A DNA stretch of 64,000 bases from Spirochaetota bacterium. GTDB lineage: Bacteria; Spirochaetota; Spirochaetia; Treponematales; Treponemataceae. The position numbers and the translations under genes are program-made. Below are positions 1 through 9,851 of this stretch, piece after piece. Below the pieces are notes generated by a model. That model was not told the DNA's origin. It made no database searches and saw nothing but the letters and a program-made list of their open reading frames with translations. Every line of letters begins with the position of its first letter. Position 1 is the stretch's first letter. The DNA is taken from positions 434,001 through 498,000 of the forward strand of contig JAEXRH010000012.1 in assembly GCA_023438065.1 (NCBI GenBank). Reading direction: 5' to 3'.

Positions 1-149
1 ACGATCGCCTCGGCCTCGGCCTTGGCGGCCCGTACGATCTCCGCCGCGCGCGACTCGGCGTCGCTTACTATTCCCGCCGCCCGGGCTTCCGCCGCCTCGA
101 CGCCGTCCTTCCTGATCTTCTCGACAAGTTCCTGCAACTGCACTTCCAT
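1..149 (-). CDS. atpE: V-type ATP synthase subunit E, N-terminal fragment
   Basis: The first 49 codons run off the left edge of the window. The fragment begins MEVQLQELVEKIRKDGVEAA and continues as an Ala/Glu/Arg-rich helix, which is the pattern of the peripheral-stalk subunit E of V/A-type ATPases; spirochaetes use this type of ATPase. The ATG at 149 is preceded by a GAGAGG-type ribosome binding site. The rest of the ATPase operon presumably continues to the left on the minus strand. Assignment rests on the short N-terminal coiled-coil pattern and the treponemal context, so a different coiled-coil stalk protein cannot be fully excluded. Confidence 0.7.
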   Translation of the reverse strand, partial: MEVQLQELVEKIRKDGVEAAEARAAGIVSDAESRAAEIVRAAKAEAEAI

Positions 150-177
150 AAGCTACCTCTCGTGTTATCGCGTCGAA

Positions 178-1215
178 TCATTCATCAAAGTCAAAATGCC
201 AAATCGTCTCTTCCCGGTAACGTTCACCCGGCTTGAGAATCGAGTCGGGGAATTGGGGCCGATTGGGCGCGTCGGGAAAATGCTGGGTCTCGAGGCAGAA
301 TCCCCCGTTGTTCGCGTACACCGCGCCATCCTTTCCCTGGAGATTGTTCAGGAAATTTCCCGTGTAGAACTGCACGCCGGGCTGGGTCGAGTAGACGGTG
401 AGGGACCTTCCCGATTTCGGGTCATACACGCCGGCGACCGGGTACGGCGACTCGCCTCCCCTGTTTACGGCCCAGTTGTGGTCGTATCCGCCGTTGGAGG
501 CCGCGTAATCCTTCCCGATCGGCTTCGGGGTCCGGAAATCGAAGGGAGTTCCCTCGACCGCGAGAATCTCTCCCGTCGGTATCGCGCGAGAATCGACCGG
601 TACGTAACGATCGCAAAAAAGCTGCACCTGATGGTCGAATACGGAGCCCGCGTCATGACCGGCCAAATTAAAGTAGGTATGATTCGTCAGGCTCACCGGG
701 GTCGGCGCGTCGGTCTTCGCGTAATAGCGAATCGCTATGTCGTTGTCCGCCGTCAGACCGTAGGTTACCTTGAGTTCAAGGGTTCCGGGGAATCCCTGCT
801 CGCCCGCGGGGCTCCGTCTCCTGAAGGCGATGCCGGTTTCCCGCGCGTTCCGGTAGGGTTCCGCCTTCCAGAGCATCTTGTGATAGCCTTTTTTCCCGCT
901 GTGAAGGCAATTCCCGTTTTCGTTCGCGTCGAGCTGCCAGGTTTTTCCCGAAAGCTCGAACTTCGCGCCCGCGATGCGGTTCGCGAAACGCCCGACGATG
1001 CAACCGAAAAAGCAGTTATTGCGGGTATATCCCTCAAGGGTCGAGTACCCGAGCGCGACATCCTCGACAGAGCCATCCTTTGACGGCAATTCGATGCTGG
1101 TAATGATGCATCCATAATCGGTCACCGAAAAGGACATGGTACCGTTGGATATGGTATACAGCGACGCCCGTTTTCCGTTTGAGAGCGTCCCGAACGATTT
1201 CTTCTTGATTCTCAC
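178..1215 (-). CDS. galM: Aldose 1-epimerase (mutarotase)
   Basis: This 345-residue protein interconverts the alpha and beta anomers of aldoses such as galactose and glucose in the cytoplasm. Family signatures are visible: the NCLHSG segment, the catalytic histidine H179 in LTNHTYFNL, and the catalytic glutamate in CLETQHFPDAPN near the C terminus. Length is typical of GalM. The GTG start at 1215 is chosen because GGGAG lies 9 nt upstream; longer reading-frame starts up to 1275 fall inside the promoter (-35 at 1270-1275). It is transcribed alone toward the V-ATPase gene and diverges from the J-domain gene. A divergent GalK-like protein lies far away at 52678-53835. Confidence 0.93.
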   Translation of the reverse strand: MRIKKKSFGTLSNGKRASLYTISNGTMSFSVTDYGCIITSIELPSKDGSVEDVALGYSTLEGYTRNNCFFGCIVGRFANRIAGAKFELSGKTWQLDANENGNCLHSGKKGYHKMLWKAEPYRNARETGIAFRRRSPAGEQGFPGTLELKVTYGLTADNDIAIRYYAKTDAPTPVSLTNHTYFNLAGHDAGSVFDHQVQLFCDRYVPVDSRAIPTGEILAVEGTPFDFRTPKPIGKDYAASNGGYDHNWAVNRGGESPYPVAGVYDPKSGRSLTVYSTQPGVQFYTGNFLNNLQGKDGAVYANNGGFCLETQHFPDAPNRPQFPDSILKPGERYREETIWHFDFDE

Positions 1216-1246
1216 GATTAGTTTCTCCCGAGCAACGTACTCTTTG

Positions 1247-1275
1247 ATTTTATCGGATGACCATGTGCTTTGCAA
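1247..1275 (-). promoter_or_regulatory. Predicted sigma-70 promoter of galM
   Basis: On the minus strand, TTGCAA (1275-1270), a 17-bp spacer and TAAAAT (1252-1247). The predicted transcription start near 1240 leaves a leader of about 25 nt containing the GGGAG ribosome binding site. Confidence 0.65.
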
Positions 1276-1337
1276 GGAAAAAAGTCCACTTTCATTTCAT
1301 TTCATCCCTGTGATATGATCGTTTCGGGAGGAAAACC

Positions 1338-1730
1338 GTGGACGAGGAGAATCGATACAGCAAACTCGGGGATTTTCTTCGGGATCGGCTTTCATCGGAC
1401 GACGATCCCTTCGAGGCATGGGATCCGCTAGGGGGGAAACGCCGGGAGGCGGGAAACATACGGGAGCGAGAGCCCCGGCGCGCCGCGCCGCAGGCAAGGA
1501 GGCGGGTCGCCGTGCCCGAGGAGCTTGTCGAGGACTTCAGGACGCTCGGGCTTCCGCCCGGGGTAAGCGCGGAGGAATGCAAGGCCGCATGGCGGTCTTT
1601 ATTGAAAAAACACCATCCCGACGCGAATGCGGGCGACGCTACCGCGAACTCCACTCACGCGCAGATAACGCGGCGCGTCACCGAATCCTATCGAAGGATC
1701 GCGGGCTGGTACGAAACCGGCTCCTTTTGA
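1338..1730 (+). CDS. Small protein with C-terminal J domain
   Basis: This 130-residue protein has a charged, Arg-rich and probably disordered first 60 residues, followed by a compact J-domain-like segment (about 62-125). The segment has the diagnostic HPD tripeptide at residues 93-95 (KKHHPDANAG), preceded by a helix II pattern (AEECKAAWRSLLKK) and followed by helix III. J domains stimulate DnaK/Hsp70 ATPase activity. DnaJ itself carries its J domain at the N terminus plus Gly/Phe and zinc regions, all absent here, so this is a specialised co-chaperone-like protein rather than DnaJ. The GTG start at 1338 has a strong GGGAGG site 6 nt upstream. Its client is unknown. Confidence 0.75.
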   Translation: MDEENRYSKLGDFLRDRLSSDDDPFEAWDPLGGKRREAGNIREREPRRAAPQARRRVAVPEELVEDFRTLGLPPGVSAEECKAAWRSLLKKHHPDANAGDATANSTHAQITRRVTESYRRIAGWYETGSF

Positions 1731-1754
1731 GGTCCCGTCCGTAACGGGCTGCTC

Positions 1755-1771
1755 AAAAACGGTTTCGGCGC

Positions 1772-1787
<16 letters not shown>
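1755..1787 (-). terminator. Intrinsic terminator overlapping the response regulator stop codon
   Basis: On the minus strand the hairpin is CGGT-CC-TTCGGCG, loop TAAG, CGCCGAA-ACCG, followed by TTTTT. The 7-bp inner stem is perfect and a 4-bp outer stem adds to it. The TAA stop of the upstream response regulator (1774-1772) lies in the loop. It ends the murG-cvpA-holB-kinase-regulator operon. Confidence 0.8.
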
Positions 1788-3198
<1,411 letters not shown>

Positions 3199-3202
<4 letters not shown>

Positions 3203-4371
3203 CCGTCGAATCGCTCCCCGTACTCAATGAGCTTCTGCGCGCGCCTGAGCACGGGCAGGGTTATCGTGAAACAGGTGCCGTGGCCCTGCTCGGACTGCAC
3301 GCGTATGTCGCCGCCGTGCTCCTTGACGACCTTGTAGGTCATCGTGAGCCCGAGTCCGGTACCGTCGACCTTCGTCGTGAAGTACGGCTCGAATATGCGG
3401 TGGATCATCTCGGGCGGAATCCCGGACCCCGAGTCCTCGACGGTTACGACGAGGGTGTCCTCGGCAATCCTCGTCCTGATCCTGACGACGCCGCCGGGCA
3501 GCATCGCGGACATCGCGTTCTTCACGAGATTGATGAACATCTGCCTCAGGAAACGCTCGTCGCCCTGGATCATCGGTATCGCCTCGCCGAGCTCGAGCTC
3601 GAGCGACATGCCCGCGGCCTTCAGCTCCTCGGCGAAAAAGTCCGCGAGGGATCGCACGAGCGCGTTCGGGTCGAGCGGCGCGAACTCGAATTTGAGCGGC
3701 CGGACCGCGAAGAGGAAGTCGACGATGATCTTGTTGAGCCGATCGATCTCCTCGTCGATCACGTCGAGCGATTTCGCGACCTGCGGGTCGTTCGCGCCGG
3801 CGTCTCGGGCGAGCGCCTTCCGGAGAAGCTGGACGTAGATGCTCATCGAGCCCAAGGGGTTCTTGATCTCGTGCGCGACCGTCGCCGCGAGATTCGTCAG
3901 GCTCGCGAGGCTCTCGAGCCGTCTCGATCGCATCTCCTCGCTTTTCTTCGCGGTAACGTCCTCTATGGTGATGATCGTGCCGCGCACGCTTTTGCTCCGC
4001 ACGAGGGGCATCACGGCGATCGCGAGGTATCTCGTGCCCTCGCTCTCCTCGAGGCTGAATTCCCTCCCCGTGACGGCTTCCTCGTTCTCCATCGTTTCCT
4101 GCACGAACGCGGAAATCGCGGGGTCCCTGACGCAGCTCCACACGGGCCGGTCCTGTATATCGTGGTACTCGAGCGGGAGAATCCGCGTCGCGGCCTTGTT
4201 GTTCTGGACCATGATATGAAACGAGTCGCAGACGATAACGCCGGTCGAAAGGGAATCGAGCACCGCGTCGAGCATCTCGTATTCCTCGGTGACGAGCGAT
4301 AAAAGACTTTGGATCTGGTCGGAATTCATCCGCGAGGTTTTTTGGAGCGCCCGACGGATAAACTCCCTCAT
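3199..4371 (-). CDS. Soluble PAS-type sensor histidine kinase
   Basis: This 390-residue kinase is the cognate partner of the downstream sigma-54 response regulator. There is no transmembrane segment, so it senses a cytoplasmic signal through a PAS-like domain (about 28-140). The H-box with phospho-accepting H167 lies in VAHEIKNPLGSM; the catalytic domain shows the N-box (INLVKNAMSA), G1 (VEDSGSGIPP), F-box (FEPYFTTK) and G2 (GTGLGLTM). The start at 4371 forms ATGA with the holB stop and has GGAAAGG upstream. The architecture resembles NtrB/AtoS proteins. The stimulus cannot be read from the sequence. Confidence 0.92.
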
Positions 4372-5636
4372 ATCCTTTCCTTCATCTCGGCATACAGCGA
4401 CTCGAGAGCCGATTGCGGGGCGATGTTGAACACGTCAACCGAGTCGACGGCGTTCCTGATCGAGTCGGCCCAAAGCGCGTAGACGGACGTTTCCCGCGCG
4501 TCCGCGTTTCCGGTACGGAGCGCGAGCCGGGCTCTCCGTGAAAGGCACGCGAGAAAAAGGTGCCATACGACGGTCGGCTTGCAGCGATTGAGGCTCGCGT
4601 TGAGCTCGGCGATCGACCCGATCCGCTTCGCGTCTTTCGCCCCGTCCGCGTCGAGCGCCGTCCTCAATCCCGAAAGGGGCCTTCTCCCCTCGTCGATCGC
4701 GTCCTGGAGCACCGAGATAAGGAAGGAATCCGCCGCCGCCGCGATCGTGTCCATCGGAACGGGGAGGAACCGGTAGAAATACGAGGCGAGCGACTCGCCC
4801 TCGCCGGCCTCGTCCTGAAACACGCGCGATATGACCTCGGCCTCCGCGGCAGCGGGTCGCTCGGTGAAGGCATAGGTCCGTACGCGCGAGAGTATCGTCG
4901 GCATGATCGCGCCGCGGCGCGCGGTGGTCAGGACGAACACGACGTTCTCAGGCGGCTCCTCGAGAATCTTGAGAAAGGCGTTTCTCGCCGAGTCCTGCAT
5001 GCGATCGGCGTTCTCGATCACGAGAATCTTGCGCCTTCCGCTCGGCGAGAGGCGCGCCCAGGAGGACGCGTTCCTCACTTGCGAAACCGGGATACTGTCG
5101 TACATGAAATCGGTTTCGAGTTTCTCGGCGATCTCGGAAAGGGAGGCGACGACCTTGTCGATCGCGGCCGCGTCACCCTCGAGGGCTCGCGCGGGAGAGA
5201 GCTCCTCGAGAAGCTCCCCGATATCGGCGAGAAGCGGCGTTGCCTTCTGGGCCCGGGAATCGTCGTCGCCCACGAGAACCGGACTGAAGCGAATCGCGAG
5301 TTTTCTCACCGAACGCACGAACAGAAACCGCGTCGCGGGCGTCCTCTTGCGCATGAACGCGGCCGCCGAGGCCCTGATCTCGAGGGAGCCGTTTCGCGGA
5401 CCCATGACGAGAAGGTCGGGATGCGTGAGTTCCTTGCTCCTCGCGCACGAGCCGCAGGCGCACGTCCACAGCCCCGAGCCCTCGGCGCAGGAAAGCACCC
5501 GCGCGAGCTCGAGCGCGGCAGTCAGTTTTCCCGAGGCCTCGGGTCCCGAAAAAAGCATGGAAGGAGGGAGGCGCGAAGCCTCGACGTCCGCGATAAGCAG
5601 TTTCGCCGCGGGTTGCGCGATCAAATTCTCGAACAT
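4368..5636 (-). CDS. holB: DNA polymerase III delta-prime subunit
   Basis: This 422-residue protein is a clamp-loader subunit that helps load the beta sliding clamp at replication forks. The N terminus has a degenerate P-loop (GPEASGK, 31-37) and a cysteine cluster (C50, C59, C61, C64) matching the zinc module of clamp-loader AAA+ proteins. The sensor region KILVIENADRMQDSARNAFL and the LKILEEPPENVVFVL stretch are hallmarks of delta-prime/tau. About 80-90 extra residues (roughly 100-190) separate the zinc module from the sensor region, longer than in E. coli HolB. A GAGGAG site precedes the ATG at 5636. The gene lies in one operon with murG, cvpA and the two-component genes. Confidence 0.85.
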   Translation of the reverse strand: MFENLIAQPAAKLLIADVEASRLPPSMLFSGPEASGKLTAALELARVLSCAEGSGLWTCACGSCARSKELTHPDLLVMGPRNGSLEIRASAAAFMRKRTPATRFLFVRSVRKLAIRFSPVLVGDDDSRAQKATPLLADIGELLEELSPARALEGDAAAIDKVVASLSEIAEKLETDFMYDSIPVSQVRNASSWARLSPSGRRKILVIENADRMQDSARNAFLKILEEPPENVVFVLTTARRGAIMPTILSRVRTYAFTERPAAAEAEVISRVFQDEAGEGESLASYFYRFLPVPMDTIAAAADSFLISVLQDAIDEGRRPLSGLRTALDADGAKDAKRIGSIAELNASLNRCKPTVVWHLFLACLSRRARLALRTGNADARETSVYALWADSIRNAVDSVDVFNIAPQSALESLYAEMKERI

Positions 5637-5675
5637 CTTACATAACGCTCCTCGTTAGGCTGGCGCCGGAATCCG

Positions 5676-6164
5676 TCACGCCGGACCCGTCAGTCCGCGT
5701 ATGATCCCGTTCCCGTCGGGCAGGAACGGACCCATCAGGCGCATTGCCACGCTGTCTTTCAATAGCCACTCGACGTCGACCCAAGGTTGCGCCTTCAGCG
5801 CGACGAGAACCGTCGCTACCAAAAGGACTCCCTCGACGAGACCCAGGAAAAAACCGAGCGCGCGGTCGAGATTATGCATGCTTTCGCCCTCGAAGGCCGA
5901 ACCGACCAATTGCTGTGTTCCCTTCACGACGAGATAGACGACCAAAAAAACCGCGAGAAACGCGATCGCGCCGGGGTAGACGTCCGCGCCGAGAAAGCGA
6001 ACGACGAACGGCGCGAGCTTGCCGTAGGAGAAAAGGGCGCACGCGAGGCCGAGGATCGCCGCCGCCTTCGAGAAGAACTCGGTCACGAATCCCGCGAGCG
6101 TCACCTTCACGACGACCGCGAGGAGGATGAGCGCGAGAACCGCGTCGAGCGCCGTGACGGTCAT
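5676..6164 (-). CDS. cvpA: CvpA family membrane protein
   Basis: This 162-residue integral membrane protein has four predicted transmembrane segments (starting MTVTALDAVLALILLAVVVK) and matches the colicin V production protein family in size and layout. In other bacteria CvpA affects envelope integrity and purF-linked growth; the molecular activity is not settled. The start ATG at 6164 overlaps the murG stop (ATGA), so it is translationally coupled to murG. A longer open frame upstream lies inside murG and is discarded. Placement between murG and holB suggests a cell-envelope role. Confidence 0.8.
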   Translation of the reverse strand: MTVTALDAVLALILLAVVVKVTLAGFVTEFFSKAAAILGLACALFSYGKLAPFVVRFLGADVYPGAIAFLAVFLVVYLVVKGTQQLVGSAFEGESMHNLDRALGFFLGLVEGVLLVATVLVALKAQPWVDVEWLLKDSVAMRLMGPFLPDGNGIIRGLTGPA

Positions 6165-7279
6165 CGTTCGGTACCGAGCGCGCGCGCAGCGACGATTCGC
6201 GCTATCTCCGCCGCGGGTCTCGCCGAGCCGAGGGCGCGGGAGTTCGACGCCATGGCCGAAATGACCTCGGGATGGGCGACGAGCCCCGAGACCGCATTCA
6301 CGAGCCGCTCCGCGGTCGCTTCCTCGCCGGTAAGCATCAGGGCCGCGCCGTGGGACACGAAGTAACGCGCGTTCTCGACCTGGTCGCCCCGGGAACTTCC
6401 CTTCTCGAGCGGGATGAGCACCATCGGCTTTCCCGCGGCCGCGCACTCCCATACCGTGTTCGCCCCCGATCGCGCGACGACGATAGACGCCGCCGCGAGA
6501 ACGTCGGCCATCTCGTCCCTGATGAAGGCATAGGGCTTATATCCTGGCTTAAGGGATTCAGGAAGGTTCGGCGCTTCCGTCGCGGCATTTTGCGCGCCGG
6601 TCTGATGCACGACGACGAAATGTCCGCAAAGGGTCTCGAGCGCGCCGTACACGATTTCGTTGACCTGTCTCGCGCCGAGGCTTCCCCCGAGCACGAGGAG
6701 GATCGGCGTATCGGTGCCGTCGCAGCCGAGAAAGGCCCTGCCCCGCTTCTCCGAGGCGCCGTAAAAGACGGGACGAACGGGATTGCCCGTCACCGTGACC
6801 CGCGCGCGAAGACGCTCCGGGAACGCGCTCACGGTCTCCTCGTAGGAGACGAGGATCATCTCGGCGACGCGCGAGTTTATCCTCGTCGCGAGCCCGGGGG
6901 AGAAATCGCACTCATGGGTGATGACCGGAATTCCGAGGACGCGCGCGGCGAGGCACGGCGGCACGCTCACGAAACCGCCTTTCGAGAAAACGAGCGTCGG
7001 CTTCAGTTTTCGCAAGATCGAGAGGGAGGTGAAAAAACCGCGCGCGATGCGCGCGAGATCGGTAAAATTCCGCAAACTGAAATAGCGCCTGAGCTTACCG
7101 GTCGAGATGCCGTAAAACTTTACGCCGTGCCCCTCTACGATGGCGCGGTCCATACCGGTCGCCGATCCTATCCAGACGACGTCGCGCTCGCCCGGAATCT
7201 TCGCGAGCTCGTCAACGACGGCAAGCCCGGGAAATATATGGCCTCCGGTTCCGCCGCCGGCAAAGACAATCGTTTCCAT
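6161..7279 (-). CDS. murG: UDP-GlcNAc:undecaprenyl-PP-MurNAc-pentapeptide GlcNAc transferase
   Basis: This 372-residue enzyme makes lipid II by adding GlcNAc to lipid I on the inner face of the cytoplasmic membrane, the last cytoplasmic step of peptidoglycan precursor synthesis. The N-terminal FAGGGTGGHIFPGLAV glycine loop, the GGSLGARQVN motif and the C-terminal UDP-binding segment (ARSGANTVWECAAAGKPMVLIP) are classic MurG signatures. The start is placed at 7279 because the glycine loop follows directly (METIVFAGGG); a 40-residue upstream extension would lie in the end of the ankyrin gene. It overlaps cvpA by 4 bp. Confidence 0.96.
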   Translation of the reverse strand: METIVFAGGGTGGHIFPGLAVVDELAKIPGERDVVWIGSATGMDRAIVEGHGVKFYGISTGKLRRYFSLRNFTDLARIARGFFTSLSILRKLKPTLVFSKGGFVSVPPCLAARVLGIPVITHECDFSPGLATRINSRVAEMILVSYEETVSAFPERLRARVTVTGNPVRPVFYGASEKRGRAFLGCDGTDTPILLVLGGSLGARQVNEIVYGALETLCGHFVVVHQTGAQNAATEAPNLPESLKPGYKPYAFIRDEMADVLAAASIVVARSGANTVWECAAAGKPMVLIPLEKGSSRGDQVENARYFVSHGAALMLTGEEATAERLVNAVSGLVAHPEVISAMASNSRALGSARPAAEIARIVAARALGTER

Positions 7280-7292
7280 GGGCTCAAGTGTA

Positions 7293-8192
7293 TCATGTCG
7301 GCGATGTATTGAAAAGCGCCATGAGTTTCTCGTTCCTGAAAAGCCGCGCGTACGCGGGAGCGGACATCCCGAGACTGTCCACGACCTGCGTGTCGGCACC
7401 CCGCTCCACGAGCAGGGCCGAAAGGGCCTCGTCGCTTCTTCCCGCGCAGATGATCAGCGCGGTTTGCCCGTCCCTGCTCCTGAGATTGGGGTTCGCGCCG
7501 CGATCGAGAAGCGCGCGCGCCATCGCGTAGTCGCCCTTCTGCGCAGCGTCCATGAGGGGGGAATACCCGCGATCATCCGATTGGCGGTCGATGTCCGCCC
7601 CGGCGTTAGCGAGCAACGCGACTATCTCGGGGTTTTGCGAGCGAACGGCGAGGGAAAGGAGCGGCGTCCCCCGGGAGTCGGCGATCGAGGGATCGAATCC
7701 CGCCTTGATGAAAAGCGATACGGCCTCCGCGTCGCCCGAATTCACCACGAGCACGAAATTCTCGTCAAAGCACGAGAAACCCTTGCTCATGAGTTCCTGC
7801 CTCGCCGCGTTCCTCAGATCCTCGCGGAGATACCGGTCTTTCTCCGCGACGAAAAAATCCTCGAATGACTCGGGACCGAGCGCGGTCACGAAATGCCTGA
7901 GGGTTTCCGGGATCGCGAGTGGAGAGCCGGTCTCGAGGACGATGACCCTGATCCCCTTCCCGATGCAGTAGCCGACCAGGAAGAAGAATGAAAGCTCGTC
8001 GTCTTTCCCGTAGGGCAAAAAAAGCGCATGGGTCGCGTGCTCGACGAGCTTGAGCGGATTGAGGCAATACTCGCGATCCCATATCCTGTCGGTTTCATGG
8101 GAATCGACCGCACACGCGTTATCGGTGATAACCCGCGCCGCCGCCTGCGCCGCCTCGCTGTTCTTCGCGTTATGGAATAATGATACCCTCAT
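7293..8192 (-). CDS. Ankyrin-repeat protein with N-terminal nucleotide-binding-like domain
   Basis: This 299-residue protein has no signal peptide or membrane segment. Residues about 155-295 contain four or five ankyrin repeats (for example GTPLLSLAVRSQNPEIVALL and the RGANPN and RGADTQ loops), which mediate protein-protein contacts. Residues 1-110 look like an alpha/beta fold of the nucleoside deoxyribosyltransferase/TIR type: a strand (ALFLPY, 57-62) then LVGYCIGKGIRVIVLE (72-87), similar to the E-x-G-x-A-x-x-x-GK core of those families, but Leu72 replaces the usual catalytic Glu. It is the first gene of the murG operon, 13 nt before murG, with a GAGGGT site upstream. Function unknown. Confidence 0.72.
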   Translation of the reverse strand: MRVSLFHNAKNSEAAQAAARVITDNACAVDSHETDRIWDREYCLNPLKLVEHATHALFLPYGKDDELSFFFLVGYCIGKGIRVIVLETGSPLAIPETLRHFVTALGPESFEDFFVAEKDRYLREDLRNAARQELMSKGFSCFDENFVLVVNSGDAEAVSLFIKAGFDPSIADSRGTPLLSLAVRSQNPEIVALLANAGADIDRQSDDRGYSPLMDAAQKGDYAMARALLDRGANPNLRSRDGQTALIICAGRSDEALSALLVERGADTQVVDSLGMSAPAYARLFRNEKLMALFNTSPT

Positions 8193-8260
8193 GCTACCCT
8201 CGATAAATACTAGTTTGATTTTCGGCGAAATGCACGCGAAAGCTGATAGACGGAGCGGGT

Positions 8261-8293
8261 AAAAAAAAACCGTTTCCGCGTTAACGGAAACGG
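8261..8293 (-). terminator. Intrinsic terminator of tRNA-Phe
   Basis: On the minus strand a perfect 9-bp stem (CCGTTTCCG / CGGAAACGG) with a 6-nt loop is followed by nine T residues. It lies 6 nt after the tRNA 3' end. Confidence 0.9.
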
Positions 8294-8299
8294 CCTAGG

Positions 8300-8372
8300 T
8301 GCCGTCGGACAGAATTGAACTGTCGACACATGGATTTTCAGTCCATTGCTCTACCAACTGAGCTACAACGGC
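8300..8372 (-). tRNA. tRNA-Phe (anticodon GAA)
   Basis: The minus strand folds into a standard cloverleaf: acceptor GCCGUUG/CGACGGC (one U-G pair), D arm with AGCUCAGUUGGUAGAGC, anticodon stem AUGGA/UCCAU with loop CUGAAAA (anticodon GAA), a 5-bp T stem with loop UUCAAUU, and discriminator A. The three bases after the discriminator read CCT, so CCA is not encoded and must be added by the CCA-adding enzyme. Confidence 0.95.
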
Positions 8373-8383
8373 GTGATGAAAGA

Positions 8384-8412
8384 TTTATACCCGTAAGCGA
8401 AAAAAAAGTCAA
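8384..8412 (-). promoter_or_regulatory. Predicted sigma-70 promoter of tRNA-Phe
   Basis: On the minus strand, TTGACT (8412-8407), a T-rich 17-bp spacer and TATAAA (8389-8384). Initiation about 7 nt downstream gives a very short 5' leader to be trimmed before the tRNA start at 8372. Confidence 0.8.
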
Positions 8413-8437
8413 TAAGCCTTGCGCCTTTTTTTTCTGC

Positions 8438-9247
8438 CTAAATGAGGGCGGGAATGACCATGTTGAACGAGAATTCGCGATCGTCCGCGCGGGCGTCGAC
8501 GCGATAATATCCTCTTGAGGTTTTCTCCGTGAAGCGGCAAGCCACCACGTCGATATCGCGGTACGAGACGAGTTCATCGACCACGATGACCCGCTTCCCG
8601 TACGACAGGGCAAGCTGGATGATATGCGATCCGTTCGAGCCGGGAAGGATCCGCTCCACCTGGAAATCGGGAATCCCGCACAGGCATCCCGCCGTTTCAA
8701 AGAGAAGAATTCGCGCGACGTAATCCGATTTTTCGCGAACGGAGCCGCCTTCACGCCCCCGGGACGAAGTCGCCGCCGTGCATTCGAGAAGAAGGGCCCG
8801 ATACTCAAGAAGAAGCGTATAGAGAAAGCGCTTTGACTCGTTAAGCCCGAGGATCTCCCGGGAATGGGGAATACCCGCCCAGGTCTCGTCCCTGACCGCC
8901 CTCGTCGCGACGCGCTCCTCGGCGTGATTTCGCCTGATTTCCTCGATTATCGCGCGCGGCGCGATGCGTTTGAGTATCGCGGAAAAAAGGGTCGGCTTCG
9001 CGCCCGAGGCGCATATTACGGAAAGATAGTGCAGCTGGCCGTCGGCCTTGATGACCGCGTCTATCACCGTCGCCTTCGCCTCGATCAGGCCGAGCAGGAC
9101 GCGCATCCTGAGCGCGCCGGATTCGACGGAAAGAAAGGCCGCCCGCTCCGCGTAAAGCCGTACCTGATAAAGATACTCGTCTCTCAGAATGGCCTGATGC
9201 AGCGTGGGGAAATTATCCGATTTGTAGCACTTTTCCGTCGATACCAT
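8438..9247 (-). CDS. Uncharacterised protein with C-terminal CheW-like segment
   Basis: This 269-residue soluble protein is not clearly assignable. The last 90 residues resemble a divergent CheW domain: ILLFETAGCLCGIPDFQVER parallels the CheW opening (strand, glycine turn, then I-P-x-x-x-V-x-x-I), and SYGKRVIVVDELVSYRDI parallels the CheW strand with R-x-x-P-V-V-D-L. CheW proteins couple chemoreceptors to CheA. The N-terminal half is helical with no recognised motif. The gene is the last of the motility operon, 5-23 nt after its neighbour. The ATG at 9247 is used; a TTG at 9265 is possible and neither has a convincing ribosome binding site. The CheW reading is tentative. Confidence 0.55.
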   Translation of the reverse strand: MVSTEKCYKSDNFPTLHQAILRDEYLYQVRLYAERAAFLSVESGALRMRVLLGLIEAKATVIDAVIKADGQLHYLSVICASGAKPTLFSAILKRIAPRAIIEEIRRNHAEERVATRAVRDETWAGIPHSREILGLNESKRFLYTLLLEYRALLLECTAATSSRGREGGSVREKSDYVARILLFETAGCLCGIPDFQVERILPGSNGSHIIQLALSYGKRVIVVDELVSYRDIDVVACRFTEKTSRGYYRVDARADDREFSFNMVIPALI

Positions 9248-9270
9248 CTTATACAGTATCGACAATCCCG

Positions 9271-9831
9271 CTACAGACTTGAACTGTTCATGTCAAGGAT
9301 CAGCTCGACCTCCCCGAGCGGGAGTGAGAGGGTTTGGGCAATCATTGGCGCGGCGAGTCCCTTGCGGGCCATATCGATGACCCGCTCGCGAACGGGCACG
9401 ACCGGCTCAACGGGGTTTTCGCTTTTCCTGATGACGGGCCTCGTGTAGATGGTAACCGGTTCCCGTTCGACGGGCTTCGCTTTCGGGGCGGCGGGCGTTT
9501 CCCGTTCTTCCTGAATCGGCGGAGGGACGTCGTCCACCCCCGAAAGGACCGCGCGCTCGCGTTCTTTGCGCGCGGTTTCGCGATCGGCCACGAGGATTCT
9601 CCGGTCAGCCTCGTCGATGAGGGCGCGAAGGTTTTTTACCCGGCTCTCGAGCAGGGCGACGTCGCGATCGGCCTCTCGACCGAGATCCACGATCAGCTTG
9701 TCAACCTCCGAACGCAAATCGCCCAACACGCGTTTCGGGGAAAAACGCGACGTGAGTATTCGGTAAAAAACGACCATCGCGGCGCAATTAATGAGCAGTA
9801 AGGTCAAGCTGAGGGCAATGAGGGTTGTCAT
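9271..9831 (-). CDS. Membrane-anchored coiled-coil protein of the motility operon (DUF6115-like)
   Basis: This 186-residue protein has an N-terminal membrane anchor (about 3-24, TLIALSLTLLLINCAAMVVF), a charged coiled coil (about 38-95), a Pro/Glu/Lys-rich linker and a C-terminal 35-residue segment (RERVIDMARKGLAAPMIAQ onward) shaped like a small helix-turn-helix. This order matches DUF6115-type proteins in flagellar operons of several phyla. The C-terminal motif resembles a DNA-binding or protein-docking helix pair, but the anchor argues for docking at the membrane. No function is established. It lies 20 nt after the preceding small gene. Confidence 0.6.
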   Translation of the reverse strand: MTTLIALSLTLLLINCAAMVVFYRILTSRFSPKRVLGDLRSEVDKLIVDLGREADRDVALLESRVKNLRALIDEADRRILVADRETARKERERAVLSGVDDVPPPIQEERETPAAPKAKPVEREPVTIYTRPVIRKSENPVEPVVPVRERVIDMARKGLAAPMIAQTLSLPLGEVELILDMNSSSL

Positions 9832-9851
9832 CGATAGTGTCCTGGGGATTC

